The notes below the pieces were generated by a model, which worked only from the letters and a program-made list of their open reading frames with translations, ran no database searches and was not told the origin of the DNA. A stretch of 64,000 nucleotides of DNA from Burkholderiales bacterium (GTDB lineage: Bacteria; Pseudomonadota; Gammaproteobacteria; Burkholderiales; WYBJ01). The DNA lies in the NCBI GenBank assembly GCA_020848435.1, contig JADLAC010000017.1, positions 62,001 to 126,000 on the forward strand, read 5' to 3'. The position numbers and the translations under genes are program-made. Of the stretch, positions 29,867-39,545 are shown one piece after another; position 1 is the first letter of the stretch, and each line of letters starts with the position of its first letter.

Positions 29867-30397
29867 TTGTTCAGGCGTGCGCCGGCGTTCTACGTCTTCT
29901 CGTCGCTGTTCGGCGGCGGGCCCTGGACGCGGATATTGCATCCCTTCATCGCCGTGGCGATGTTCGTATTCTTCTTCGTCACCATGACGCAGTTCTGGCG
30001 TTTCAACCGCATCACCGCCGCGGACCGGCAATGGATGCAGCGCCTGCCTGACGTCGTCATGAACCGGGACGACGGTCTGCCCGAGGTCGGCAAGTACAAC
30101 GCCGGCCAGAAATACTACTTCTTCTGGGTCACCGTCGTCTGCGCCTGGCTGTTGCTCGTCTCGGGCGTGATCATGTGGCGGCCGTACTTCGCCGAGGGCT
30201 TCCCGATCGGGCTCAATCGCATCGCCGTCGTGGTGCATGCGCTCAGCGCCTTTGTTTTCATCCTCGGCATCATCGTGCACGTCTACGCCGCCATCTGGGT
30301 CAAGGGCAGCCTGCGCGCCATGACGCGCGGCTCGGTATCGTCCGGCGGGGCGAGACAGCATCATCGCGGCTGGTATCGCGAGGTGACGGGCAAGTAG
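29867..30397 (+). pseudogene. Formate dehydrogenase gamma subunit (cytochrome b), N-terminally truncated
   Basis: The frame reads FYVFSSLFGGGPWTRILHPF, then three membrane segments and VVVHALSAFVFILGIIVHVY with a heme-ligand His. The family usually starts with about 60-70 more residues including the first helix and a ligand His. These are missing, because the sequence upstream is the start of the oppositely oriented enolase pseudogene. The protein is probably non-functional. Confidence 0.75.
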
Positions 30398-30401
30398 GTG
30401 C

Positions 30402-31337
30402 ATGCCGGCATCGACCATCCGGATCGTCGCCCAGGGCGAGATCGGCCGCGGGACGCCTGATCCGCCCTGGCTCGAGCTGCCCGATCCGGCATCGGTGTTC
30501 GCGCGGTGCGCCGCTCGTCTCGGTGCGCTTGCAGCCGCCGGCCACCCCGACGCCGGGTTTCTCGGCCTGATGCAGCGGCTCGCCACCGCGCAGCAGGTCG
30601 CGCTCGACGCGCACACCGAACCGCCGTCGCTCGATGCGCAGCAACGCGAGCGCTGCCGTCGGCAAGGCATGCCTTTGCTCAGCAAGAACGACGCGCGCGA
30701 CGCGGCCTGGCGGGACGCGCTGAGGTCGATCCTGAGCCGGATGGACGAGTCGTCCGCGCAGCCGGTGCGACAGGCCGTGCGCGCGCTGCAAATGGCGCCG
30801 GCCGACGAGCTGGAGTCGATAGCCGAGCGCGTGCTCGACCTCGACTACCCGGATCTGGATCCGGCGCTGGTGCCGTTCGTGGCCGCCGCGCTGCAAGTCC
30901 ACTGGGTCGCGCGCGCGAGGGCGCTCGGTGCGGGTGCGTTTGCCCGCATGCCGGCCGCCAGTCTCTGTCCGGTATGCGGTTCGGTTCCGCTCGCAGGCGT
31001 GCTCAAGCTCGCCCCGGTCGCGGGCGTGCGCTAGCTGCAGTGCGTGCTCTGTGCCGCCGATTGGCACTTCCCGCGCGGCCAGTGCAGTCAATGCGAGTCG
31101 CGCGACCAGGTGGCGTATTTCCACATCGAAGGCGGCAGTGAGGCGGTCAAGGCCGAAGCGTGTGACGCGTGCCGCGGCTACGTCAAGCTGATCAACTTGG
31201 AGATCGATCCCCAGGCCGATCCCGTGGCCGACGACCTCGCCACCTTGGCGCTCGACATCCTGATGGACGATTCGGGCTACCAGCGCGCCAGCCCCAACTT
31301 CTTTTTCGTCTCCGGCCCGTTCTCTATGACACGATGA
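30402..31337 (+). pseudogene. fdhE: fdhE interrupted by an in-frame amber codon
   Basis: FdhE is an accessory protein for formate dehydrogenase maturation. The first 210 codons end at TAG (31032-31034) inside GVR*LQCVLCAADWHF. The frame then continues with FPRGQCSQCESRD and EACDACRGYVKLINLEIDPQ to a stop at 31335. The zinc-binding CPVCG, CVLC, CSQC and CDAC pairs are all present across the break. A Tyr codon probably became TAG. It follows the truncated gamma subunit gene by 4 bases. Confidence 0.8.
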
Positions 31338-31474
31338 TCAATCCTCGATCCACCGCTGCGCCGGCAATCCAAGCTCGCCAAGAGACGCGGGACGAACATT
31401 GTCAGAAGTTGCCGCGGGTGATGTAATCGGCCGGCGCAACATCGTCGGGCAACACGGACGGGAGGAATTCATAC

Positions 31475-32854
31475 ATGGGCTTCACCAATACGCTCGCCGC
31501 ATGGATCGCCGGATTGAGATACGAGCAACTCCCCGCGCAGGCCGTGGCGTGGACGCGAGCGGCGGTGCTCGACTACTTCGCCGTCGCGCTCGCCGGATGC
31601 CGGGCCAAGGACCTGCAGATTCTGCGCAAGTACGTCGATGCCCAATACGCTGCGGGGAACACGAGCCTCATCGGCGAGAAGGCAAGATTGTCGCCCGAAG
31701 GCGCCGCGCTCTATAACGGCACGATGGCGCACTGGGAGGAGTACGACGACGCGACCTTCGGCATGGCGGGCCATCCGAGCGTCGTCATCATGCCGGCGCT
31801 GTTCGCGGCGGCCGAGAACTTCGGCGGTAGCGGAAGGGACTTCGTCACGGCTTATGTCGCCGGCTTCGAGACCTGTGCGAAGCTCGGTCGTCTCATCAAT
31901 CCACGTTCGATCGTCATGGGTTATCACCCGACGGCGATCATCGGCACGCTAGGCGCGGCGGCGGCGGTGTCGAACCTGCTGCGTTTCGACAGCGCGCAAA
32001 CCGAGAACGCGCTTGGTATCGCCGCAAGCTTTTCGAGCGGCCTGCGACCCCAGCTCGGCTTCATGGTCAAACCGCTGCACGCGGGGCTGTCCACGCGCGG
32101 CGGTCTCTGCGCCGCGCTGCTGACGAAGGCGGGATTTGCCAGCGCCCAAGGCATCATCGATGGTAGACACGGTTTCGCGCACGCGTTTTCGGGTGGCCAG
32201 CCGAACGATTTCGAGGCGCTCGCAGCGAACATCGGCAAGCCGCTAGAGATCATCGATCCCGGCATCGCGTTCAAGATCTTCCCGTCGAACTTCCATACCC
32301 AGGCCGGGGTCGTCGCGACGCTACAAATGGTGAAGGAAGACGGCATCAAGGCGCACGACGTAGAGCGCATACGCTGCCTCACGAATCACATGACGCAGCA
32401 CTCGCTATGGAACGACAACCCACAGAGCGGGCTCGAAGGCAAGCTGAGCCTGCACTACTGCATCGCCGCGGCGCTGGTCGATGGACAGCTCGAAGTCGAG
32501 CAGTTTCTCGATGACCGCGTGCACGATCCGGCGATTCGAAACATCATCGGGCGTGTGACCTTGGAACCGCATCCTTCGATGGTGAATCTGGACTTCACCA
32601 AGGGCAAGGATTTCCTCGGCATGGAAGTCGTCATCGTCCTCAAGAATGGCAAGAGCGTATCGCGTCACATCACCTCCGGCTTTTCGGTTCCGGGGCTTCA
32701 GGGGGCCGATCTACATCCGGATCTGATAGCAAAGTTCCATCGCAACGCGAAGCGGGTGATGTCCGATGGCGCGGCGCAGGCTTGCGTCGGCGCAGTGCGC
32801 TCGCTCGAAGAACTCGCTGCCGCCAAGGAGCTGCTCGAAACGGTGCGATTATAG
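31475..32854 (+). CDS. MmgE/PrpD-family protein
   Basis: This 459-aa protein matches the MmgE/PrpD fold, which includes 2-methylcitrate dehydratase, cis-aconitate decarboxylase and other enzymes of carboxylic acids. Typical parts are AAVLDYFAVALAGCRAKD, YNGTMAHWEEYDDATFGM, HPTAIIGTLGAAAAVSNLL and MVKPLHAGLSTRGGL. A strong GGAGG ribosome-binding site precedes the ATG. A Bug receptor gene follows after 76 bases. The substrate is not determined. Confidence 0.88.
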   Translation: MGFTNTLAAWIAGLRYEQLPAQAVAWTRAAVLDYFAVALAGCRAKDLQILRKYVDAQYAAGNTSLIGEKARLSPEGAALYNGTMAHWEEYDDATFGMAGHPSVVIMPALFAAAENFGGSGRDFVTAYVAGFETCAKLGRLINPRSIVMGYHPTAIIGTLGAAAAVSNLLRFDSAQTENALGIAASFSSGLRPQLGFMVKPLHAGLSTRGGLCAALLTKAGFASAQGIIDGRHGFAHAFSGGQPNDFEALAANIGKPLEIIDPGIAFKIFPSNFHTQAGVVATLQMVKEDGIKAHDVERIRCLTNHMTQHSLWNDNPQSGLEGKLSLHYCIAAALVDGQLEVEQFLDDRVHDPAIRNIIGRVTLEPHPSMVNLDFTKGKDFLGMEVVIVLKNGKSVSRHITSGFSVPGLQGADLHPDLIAKFHRNAKRVMSDGAAQACVGAVRSLEELAAAKELLETVRL

Positions 32855-32930
32855 GAGCCTGTCGGAGTTGATCTCACGTATGCGACGGCGATTTTCGCGC
32901 AGGGCTAGGATCGTCCAGAGAGGGCGCGTC

Positions 32931-33926
32931 ATGAGGAAATGGTTTGCGCGCGTGGCCGCGGCCTTGGCCGTGAACGGTTTCTTCAGCGATTTCGGGGCTC
33001 ACGCGGCGGCCTCGCCGGAGTATCCGGTGCGCCCGGTCAGGATGATCGTCGTGTTCCCACCCGGCAGCGGCACCGATATCGCGGCGCGCCTCATGGCGCA
33101 GGAGCTGACGGCGCAGCTCGGCAAGCAATTCGTTGTCGACAACCGGCCCGGCGCCGGTGGCATGATGGGCACCGAAGCAGCTGTCAACAGCAATCCGGAC
33201 GGACACACGCTCCTCATGGTCTCGTCGTCGTATACGATCAATCCGAGCGTGTACGCGAAGATGCCGTACGATCCGAAGAAGGACCTGGCTGCGATCACGA
33301 TGATAGGCTCGACGCCCTATATCCTGGCCGCGCATCCGAGCGTCCCGGCGAGGAGCGTCGCGCAGCTCATCGCGCTCGCGAAAGCGAAGCCGGGCCAGCT
33401 CAATTACGCGGCAGGCGGCGTGGGCGTCGGTTCTCATCTCGCCGGCGAGTTGTTCAAGACGACGGCGAACGTCGACATCGTGATGGTCCCGTACAAGGGG
33501 GCCCCGCAGGCGACCGCCGACGTGGTGGCGGGACAGGTGCAGCTCGCTTTCATCACGTTCCCGACCGGTTTGCCGCTGGTGAAGTCGGGCAGGCTCATCG
33601 GCCTCGGCCTGACGAGCATCAAGCGTCTCGCCGCGGCGCCCGACATTCCGACACTCGCCGAATCCGGGATGCAAGGCTTCGACGTCGAAACCTGGTTCGG
33701 CCTGCTTGCCCCCGCGCGGACACCGGCGGCCGTCGTTAGCCGGGTGTATCAGGAAATTGCCGTCGCGCTCAAGAAGGAGCCGGTCCGCGACAAGCTCGTG
33801 TCGCAGGGCTATCAGATCGTGGCGAATACGCCGGCCGAGTTCGGCAGCCTCATCGCGCGCGAAATGGAGAAATGGGCGCGGGTGGTCAAGATCGCCAAGA
33901 TCCCCCTGATAGCTGGCACGAACTGA
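32931..33926 (+). CDS. Bug-family periplasmic solute receptor (TctC-like)
   Basis: This 331-aa protein has a signal peptide (AAALAVNGFFSDFGAHAAA), the glycine-rich VVFPPGSGTDIAARLMAQEL, VVDNRPGAGGMMGTEAA and MVPYKGAPQATADVVAGQV. The ATG at 32931 gives the best signal peptide; an earlier Met at 32880 would add a basic extension. It follows the PrpD-like gene and may carry that enzyme's substrate. Confidence 0.9.
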   Translation: MRKWFARVAAALAVNGFFSDFGAHAAASPEYPVRPVRMIVVFPPGSGTDIAARLMAQELTAQLGKQFVVDNRPGAGGMMGTEAAVNSNPDGHTLLMVSSSYTINPSVYAKMPYDPKKDLAAITMIGSTPYILAAHPSVPARSVAQLIALAKAKPGQLNYAAGGVGVGSHLAGELFKTTANVDIVMVPYKGAPQATADVVAGQVQLAFITFPTGLPLVKSGRLIGLGLTSIKRLAAAPDIPTLAESGMQGFDVETWFGLLAPARTPAAVVSRVYQEIAVALKKEPVRDKLVSQGYQIVANTPAEFGSLIAREMEKWARVVKIAKIPLIAGTN

Positions 33927-34009
33927 GTCCCATCGGATCACGACGCCACGGTCTTTGAGCGCACCCTCCGGAGGGCAGGTCTTGACTCTCCGGACCGTCT
34001 ACGGGGTCG

Positions 34010-34152
34010 GGTCTTGCACGTTGCAGGGCGAGCATCGACGTTCGCTTGTTGCAGAAAGTCGATTCCCTCTTCGGGGAAATCGAGCGTGGCTTCCAGCAAG
34101 ACGCTTTGGGCGGTCAGGTCTCGTTCCAGCATGTCATGCAATGTGCAAGACC
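34010..34152. repeat. Long inverted repeat (type B REP-like) holding an mnmE fragment
   Basis: GGTCTTGCACGTTGCA (34010-34025) pairs with TGCAATGTGCAAGACC (34137-34152) at 15 of 16 positions. The 111 bases inside encode, on the minus strand, a piece resembling MnmE. It lies between a Bug gene and a convergent Bug gene. Confidence 0.7.
34029..34125 (-). pseudogene. Small fragment resembling the tRNA-modification GTPase MnmE
   Basis: The minus strand reads TAQSVLLEATLDFPEEGIDF, then LQQANVDA. The LVEATLDFPEEEIDFL segment is a well-known conserved stretch of MnmE. Only about 30 residues remain, framed by the inverted repeat. It cannot be functional. Confidence 0.55.
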
Positions 34153-34188
34153 TGACCGCGGCGCGCGTGAGCCCCGCGCGCGGCTCCC

Positions 34189-35172
34189 TTACTTCACCTG
34201 TATCCCCGCCTGCGCGACGATCTTCTTGTTCTTCGCGAGCTCGCTGCGGATCAGGTCGGCGAACTGCTGTGGGGTGTGCGTTTGCGGCTCCAGGCCGAGC
34301 TTGTGGTACGCATCGCGCAGCTCCGCGGCTTGGCCGGCCTTGACGATAGCCTGGTTGAGCCTCGCGACGAGCGGTTTGGGCATTGCCGCGGGCGCCACCA
34401 CCCCGTACCACGCGATCGACTCATAGCCCGGCAGCCCGGCTTCGCTGATGGTCGGCACCGACGGCAGCAGGGGAGAGCGCTTGGTTCCCGTGATTCCGAG
34501 CGCGCGCAGCTTGCCGGCATTGATGAGTGCCGTGGCGGCCACCAGGCTGCCGAAGGTTACGCCAACCTCGGCGGCGAGCGTGGCGCGCACACCTTCCGCG
34601 CCGCCCTTGTAAGGCACGTGCACGATGTTGGTCTTGGCCAGGAAATTGAAATACTCGCCGGCCATGTGCTGGGCGCTGCCGATGCCGGTGGACGCGTAGC
34701 TCAACTTGCCGGGATTCGCGCTGGCGAGGGCGATCAGCTCCGAAATGGTGTTCGCCTTGACGGACGGATGCACGAGGAAAACGTGGGAGCTCGTGGTGGC
34801 GAGCGCGACCGGCTGGAGATCGCGCTGGATATCGTAGGGAAGCTTGGCTTGCAGGAACGGCAGGGTCGTGACCGCGGCAGTCACCATGCCAAGCGTATAG
34901 CCGTCCGGCGCGGATGTCGCGACGCGCTCATAGGCAATGACGCCGCTTGCGCCAGGGCGGTTATCCACGACGATGTTCTGGCCGAGGTCGATCGAAAGCT
35001 GCTGCGCCAGAAGGCGTGCGGTGGTATCCGCCGCGCCGCCCACGCCGAGACCGACGAGCATGCGTATCGGCCTTGCGGGATAGTCCTGCGCGTGCGCGAT
35101 CGAAGCCGTGAGCGCAACGGCGCCGGCTGCGATCCCAAAGAAGATGCGCATCGGGTTGACCGGTCGTGACAT
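34189..35172 (-). CDS. Bug-family periplasmic solute receptor (TctC-like), near the aconitase operon
   Basis: This 327-aa protein has a signal peptide (IAAGAVALTASIAHA), a modified glycine loop LVGLGVGGAADTTARLLAQ, VVDNRPGASGV, APDGYTLGM and VHVPYKGGAEGVRATL. It is on the minus strand, 111 bases downstream of acnA, in the same direction as tcuA-acnA. It may therefore be the binding protein for that pathway's substrate (inference). AGGGGAGG precedes the ATG. Confidence 0.9.
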   Translation of the reverse strand: MSRPVNPMRIFFGIAAGAVALTASIAHAQDYPARPIRMLVGLGVGGAADTTARLLAQQLSIDLGQNIVVDNRPGASGVIAYERVATSAPDGYTLGMVTAAVTTLPFLQAKLPYDIQRDLQPVALATTSSHVFLVHPSVKANTISELIALASANPGKLSYASTGIGSAQHMAGEYFNFLAKTNIVHVPYKGGAEGVRATLAAEVGVTFGSLVAATALINAGKLRALGITGTKRSPLLPSVPTISEAGLPGYESIAWYGVVAPAAMPKPLVARLNQAIVKAGQAAELRDAYHKLGLEPQTHTPQQFADLIRSELAKNKKIVAQAGIQVK

Positions 35173-35283
35173 CGTTTCCTCCCCTCTGGCGTAGTTTGAT
35201 CGGCTAGCGCCGAATTTCGCCGCAGTCTGTACTCCACAACAGCGCGCTTGCGGTCGTTGCCCTTCCGATGGGCGGCCGCACGG

Positions 35284-37956
35284 CTATGCGTGCGCCGAAA
35301 GCATCGAGCGCAGGATGTAGGGAAGCACGCCGCCGTTTCGGATGTAGTCGACTTCGGCCGCCGTATCCACGCGCACGAGCAAGGGGGCGCTGCGCTGCGA
35401 ACCGTCCTTGCTGCGTACGACCAGTGTCGCTTGCTGCTGCGGGAGCAGGCGCTCGGAGAACCCGACCACATCGAAGGTCTCCGATCCGTCCAGCTCGAGC
35501 GAGGCGATGCTGTCGTCGCCGGCGAATTGACACGGAATGACGCCGAGCGCCACGAGATTGGTGCGATGGATGCGCTCGAAGCTGCGAGCGATGACCGCAC
35601 GCACGCCGAGGAGCTGGGTGCCTTTCGCGGCCCAGTCGCGCGCGCTGCCCATCCCGTAATCGGCGCCCGCGAGCACGATGGCTGGCACACCCTCGGCCTG
35701 GTAGCGCATCGCCGCGTCGTATATCGACATCTTGTCGCCGCTCGGCTCGTGGCGGGTGATGCTGCCCTCGCGGTTTCCACCCATGGCGTTTCGCAGGCGC
35801 GGATTGGCGAAAATGCCGCGCATCATGACGTGATGGTTCAAGCGGCGCGAGCCATAGGTATTGAATTTCTCGGGCGTCACACCCAGCGATTGCAGGAAGC
35901 GGCCCGCGGGCGAGTCGGGTAGGATGACGCTCACGGGGCTGATGTGGTCCGTGGTGACCGTGTCTCCCAGCAGCGCGAGCGCACGCGCGCCGCGGATGTC
36001 GTCGACGCCCGTGGGTCGCGGCGAGAACGCTTTGAAGAACGGCGGCTCCTTGATGTAGAGGGAGCTTTCGTCCCAGGGGAAAAGATCGCTGGCGTCGGCC
36101 TGGATGCGCTGCCACTGTGGGCTCTCGGCACGATTGCCGTATACGCTCTCGTAAATCCGCCTGTCCTGTGCGAGCGGGAGCAACTGCGCGAGCTCCGCCG
36201 ACGAGGGCCAAACGTCGCGCAGGAACACGCTCGTGCCGTCGCGGCCAGTGCCGAGCGGCTCGTGCATGAGGTCGGCATCGATGCGCCCGGCGAGCGCATA
36301 GGCGACGACCAGCGGCGGGCTCATGAGGAAGGACGCCTTGAGCGAAGGATGGATGCGCGCTTCGAAGTTGCGGTTGCCCGATAGCACTGCCACGCCGATC
36401 GCCTCGCGCTCGGCGAGCGCCGCTTCCTCGCGTGCGTCCAGCGGGCCGGACATGCCGTTGCAGGTCGCGCAGCCGTAGCCGACCACCCTGAAGCCGAGCG
36501 CGTCGAGCGCGCCTTGGAGTCCGGCGCGCTCGAGGTACGCGCTGACCGCTCTCGACCCGGGCGTGAGCGACGTTTTCACCCACGGCTTGCACGCGAGCCC
36601 GCGCTCCACGGCTTTCCTGGCGAGCAGCCCCGCCGCGAGCATCACGCTCGGATTGGACGTGTTGGTGCACGAAGTGATCGCGGCGATGAGGATCGAGCCG
36701 TCGCCGGGCTTCCCGGCCAGGGGAGGCGCTGTCTTCGCCTTGCCGTATCCGCCCTGCGCCACGGGCGCCTGCACGAGCTCGTGGAACTTGGCTGGAACCT
36801 CGCCCAGCGCGATGCGGTCCTGCGGGCGCTTTGGACCCGCGATGCACGGCTCGACCGTGCCGAGATCGAATTCGATCACGCGCGTATATTCGACTTCGCC
36901 GGCCGCGGCCGTGCCGAACATTCCCTGCGCCTGATAGTAGCGCCGGAAAAGATCGATCTCCTCCTCGCTGCGTCCGGTGGCGGCGAAGAACCTGCACAGC
37001 TCCTCGTCCGGACCGAAGAATCCGATCGTCGCGCCGTACTCCGGCACCATGTTCGCGACCGTCGCGCGATCGGGAACGGTGAGGCTCGCGACGCCGTCGC
37101 CGAAGTACTCGACGAACGCGCCCACCACGCGGGCGTTGCGCAGCGCCTGCGTGAGCGTCAGCACGAGATCGGTCGTGGTGACCCCTTCGCGCAGGCGCCC
37201 GCTGAGCTTCACGCCGATGACATCGGGGCTCAGGATGCACACCGGCTGTCTGAGCATCGCCGCGCTCGCATCGATCCCGCCGACGCCCCAGCCGACGACG
37301 CCGACGCCGCTGATCATGACGGTGTGCGAGTCGGTGCCGACCAACGTGTCCGGGTAGTAGAGGTCGCCCTCGTGCAACAGCCCGCGCGTCAGGTTCTCCA
37401 GGTTGATCTGGTGCAAGATGCCGTTGCCCGGGGGAATCACCGACAAGCCGTCGAACGCTCGCGTCGCCCACTTCAGGAACCTGAAGCGCTCTTCGTTGCG
37501 CTCGAATTCCAGCTGCATGTTCTTTTCGAGCGCATCGGGCGTGTCGTGATGATCGACGGCCAGCGTGTGATCCACCACCAACGTGACCGGCACCTTCGGC
37601 GCGACCATGCGCGGCGCCCGGTCCAGCCGAGCGGCCGCGCTGCGCATCGCGGCGAGGTCGGCGAGCGCGGGAATACCGGCAAGCTCGTGCGCAACCACGC
37701 GGCCGACGACGAACGGCACCTCGTGCTCGCGTTTGCCGCGCGCTTGCCAGGAGGCGAGACTGCGCACGTGCGCTTCGGTGACACGCAGGCCGTCGCAATT
37801 GCGCAGCAGCGATTCCAGCATGATGCGTAGCGAAACCGGAAGGCGGTTGAGCTTGCCGAAGCCTCTGGCTTCGAGCGCGCAGAGCGCGTAATAGCCGGCC
37901 GTCTTGCCCGCTGCGGTCGTGAATGATTTCCTAGCGCCGAAGACGTCTTGCATCAT
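35284..37956 (-). CDS. acnA: Aconitate hydratase (AcnA type)
   Basis: This 890-aa protein interconverts citrate, cis-aconitate and isocitrate. The three cysteine ligands of the 4Fe-4S cluster are in TSCTNTSNPS and GYGCATCNGMSG. Other conserved parts are VGTDSHTVM, GDTVTTDHISP, GSRRLNHHVMMRG and YGMGSARDWAAKG. The ATG at 37956 overlaps the stop of the dehydrogenase gene as ATGA, so translation is coupled. The size matches the AcnA/IRP family. The operon context suggests a catabolic rather than housekeeping copy. Confidence 0.95.
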   Translation of the reverse strand: MMQDVFGARKSFTTAAGKTAGYYALCALEARGFGKLNRLPVSLRIMLESLLRNCDGLRVTEAHVRSLASWQARGKREHEVPFVVGRVVAHELAGIPALADLAAMRSAAARLDRAPRMVAPKVPVTLVVDHTLAVDHHDTPDALEKNMQLEFERNEERFRFLKWATRAFDGLSVIPPGNGILHQINLENLTRGLLHEGDLYYPDTLVGTDSHTVMISGVGVVGWGVGGIDASAAMLRQPVCILSPDVIGVKLSGRLREGVTTTDLVLTLTQALRNARVVGAFVEYFGDGVASLTVPDRATVANMVPEYGATIGFFGPDEELCRFFAATGRSEEEIDLFRRYYQAQGMFGTAAAGEVEYTRVIEFDLGTVEPCIAGPKRPQDRIALGEVPAKFHELVQAPVAQGGYGKAKTAPPLAGKPGDGSILIAAITSCTNTSNPSVMLAAGLLARKAVERGLACKPWVKTSLTPGSRAVSAYLERAGLQGALDALGFRVVGYGCATCNGMSGPLDAREEAALAEREAIGVAVLSGNRNFEARIHPSLKASFLMSPPLVVAYALAGRIDADLMHEPLGTGRDGTSVFLRDVWPSSAELAQLLPLAQDRRIYESVYGNRAESPQWQRIQADASDLFPWDESSLYIKEPPFFKAFSPRPTGVDDIRGARALALLGDTVTTDHISPVSVILPDSPAGRFLQSLGVTPEKFNTYGSRRLNHHVMMRGIFANPRLRNAMGGNREGSITRHEPSGDKMSIYDAAMRYQAEGVPAIVLAGADYGMGSARDWAAKGTQLLGVRAVIARSFERIHRTNLVALGVIPCQFAGDDSIASLELDGSETFDVVGFSERLLPQQQATLVVRSKDGSQRSAPLLVRVDTAAEVDYIRNGGVLPYILRSMLSAHA

Positions 37957-39452
37957 GGCTTCCTCGCGAACTGCGCGGCGCCCGCACCCGCAATGCGGCC
38001 GAACACGGCTCCGGATACGAGTCCCGTGCCGCTCGGATAGTTGAAATAGAACAGCCCGCCGATCATCTCGCCCGCGGCATACAGGCCCGGAATGTTCTTG
38101 CCCGCAACGCTCTGGACGGCAGCATTGGTCGAGACCTTCAATCCACCGAACGTGAATGTGATGCCGCAGGTGACGGCGTAGGCCTGGAAGGGCGGGGTGT
38201 CGATCGTGTTCGCCCAATTCGATTTGGGCACCGCGAGCCCTCGCGTGCCGCGCCCGTCCTTGACGACGGAGCTGAACGGCACTTCGGCGCGCACGGCCGC
38301 GTTGAACTCCTTCACCGTTTCGAGGAAGCGCTGCTGGTTGACGCCCTCGAGCTTGCCGGCGAGCTCTTCGAGCGAGCTTGCTTCCACCTTGGTCACCTGC
38401 CGGATGCGGTACTCGTCGCGTAGCAGCGGAATGACCTTCGCATCGTAGACCTGCCACGCGAACATGCCGGGTTGCTTCAGCACGTCGAGGCCGTACTTCG
38501 CGTAGGTGAAGTTGCGAAAATCCGCGCCCTCGTCGAGGAAGCGCTCGCCGTTCGCGTTCACCATGATGGAGAAGGGATAGCTGTGCTTCTGGAAGCCATC
38601 GCCCACGACGCGGTCGCCGAAAGTCGGGGCGTTCATGTCCCAGCCGACCGCGTGCGCGCCCGACCAGTGGCCGCACGGTAGCGCGCCGGCGCGCAGCGCC
38701 ATGTCGTGGCCGTCGCCCATGTTGAAGCGCGTGCCGCGTACTTTCGCGAGATCCCAGTTTGGCCCGAGGTAGCGGGCGCGCATCTCGGCATTGGATTCGA
38801 ACCCGCCGCAGGCGAGCACGACCGCACCGGCGCGAATCTCGAAGCGCTCGCCATCGGCTTCGGCGACGACGCCCACGATGCGTCCATTCTCCTGCACGAG
38901 CGCCACGGCGGGCGTCTCGTACAGGATCGCGATGTCGAGGTCCTTGGCGATCTTGTGCAGCGAGGCGACGAGCCCGGCGCCGCCGCCCCAGAAGGCGCAC
39001 ACCTGGCCGCCGAAGAACTTGAAGCGCCCGTCCACCTTGTGCGCCTGGCGCCCATACATGGGCTCGAACTTCACGCCCTTTTGCTTCATCCAGGCGAGCG
39101 TCCGGCGGCTTGACTTGACCAGCGTCTCGGTGAGATCCGGATCGCAGCGAAACTGCGTGACGCGTGCCATGTCGTCGAAGAAGCTCTCCTCGGTGTATAT
39201 GCCGTAGTCGACGCTTCTTTCCTCTTGCTCCGAAACGTCGAGTACTTCGCGCAGCTCGGCGAGGTTGTTGAAGACGAAGCGGGTCGCGCCGGCGGTGAAG
39301 AAGCTGTTGCCGCCGCTTTCCGCTTCGGGCGCGCGCTCGAGCACGACCACTCTGGCGCCTTGCTCCTGCGCCGAGAGCGCGGCGCAGATCGCCGCGTTAC
39401 CTGCACCTACGACCACGACATCGGCGTCGCTCACCTTCTTCGATCGCATCAT
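37953..39452 (-). CDS. tcuA: FAD-dependent dehydrogenase, TcuA-like (tricarballylate dehydrogenase family)
   Basis: This 499-aa flavoprotein belongs to the fumarate reductase/succinate dehydrogenase flavoprotein group. It has the N-terminal FAD motif VVVVGAGNAAICAALSAQEQ, the GGAGLVASLH segment, and a C-terminal GLYAAGEMIGGLFYFNYPSG. The length and order match TcuA, which oxidises tricarballylate to cis-aconitate. The downstream overlapping aconitase is the logical next enzyme. The precise substrate is inferred; related 3-ketosteroid or urocanate enzymes are alternatives. A GntR regulator is transcribed divergently. Confidence 0.75.
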   Translation of the reverse strand: MMRSKKVSDADVVVVGAGNAAICAALSAQEQGARVVVLERAPEAESGGNSFFTAGATRFVFNNLAELREVLDVSEQEERSVDYGIYTEESFFDDMARVTQFRCDPDLTETLVKSSRRTLAWMKQKGVKFEPMYGRQAHKVDGRFKFFGGQVCAFWGGGAGLVASLHKIAKDLDIAILYETPAVALVQENGRIVGVVAEADGERFEIRAGAVVLACGGFESNAEMRARYLGPNWDLAKVRGTRFNMGDGHDMALRAGALPCGHWSGAHAVGWDMNAPTFGDRVVGDGFQKHSYPFSIMVNANGERFLDEGADFRNFTYAKYGLDVLKQPGMFAWQVYDAKVIPLLRDEYRIRQVTKVEASSLEELAGKLEGVNQQRFLETVKEFNAAVRAEVPFSSVVKDGRGTRGLAVPKSNWANTIDTPPFQAYAVTCGITFTFGGLKVSTNAAVQSVAGKNIPGLYAAGEMIGGLFYFNYPSGTGLVSGAVFGRIAGAGAAQFARKP

Positions 39453-39523
39453 TCGCTCATCCTGGTGTTTGCCGCGAAGGCAGCTTGCTTGCGAGTGTAG
39501 GCCGATTCGGATATGTTGTTAAG

Positions 39524-39534
39524 TAGTCTTACAA
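39524..39534. promoter_or_regulatory. Putative operator for the divergent GntR/FadR-type regulator
   Basis: TAGTCTTACAA fits the FadR-subfamily operator pattern TNGTNNNACNA exactly. It sits inside a wider GTTGT...ACAAC inverted pair (39515-39535), in the gap between tcuA and the regulator gene. It supports a regulator start at 39546 rather than 39513. Confidence 0.55.
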
Positions 39535-39545
39535 CTTGCCAAACC

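Noticed and set aside
31032..31034. TAG in fdhE as pyrrolysine
   Set aside because: Pyrrolysine is very unlikely in this type of bacterium; homologues have a normal residue there and the upstream neighbour is also decayed.
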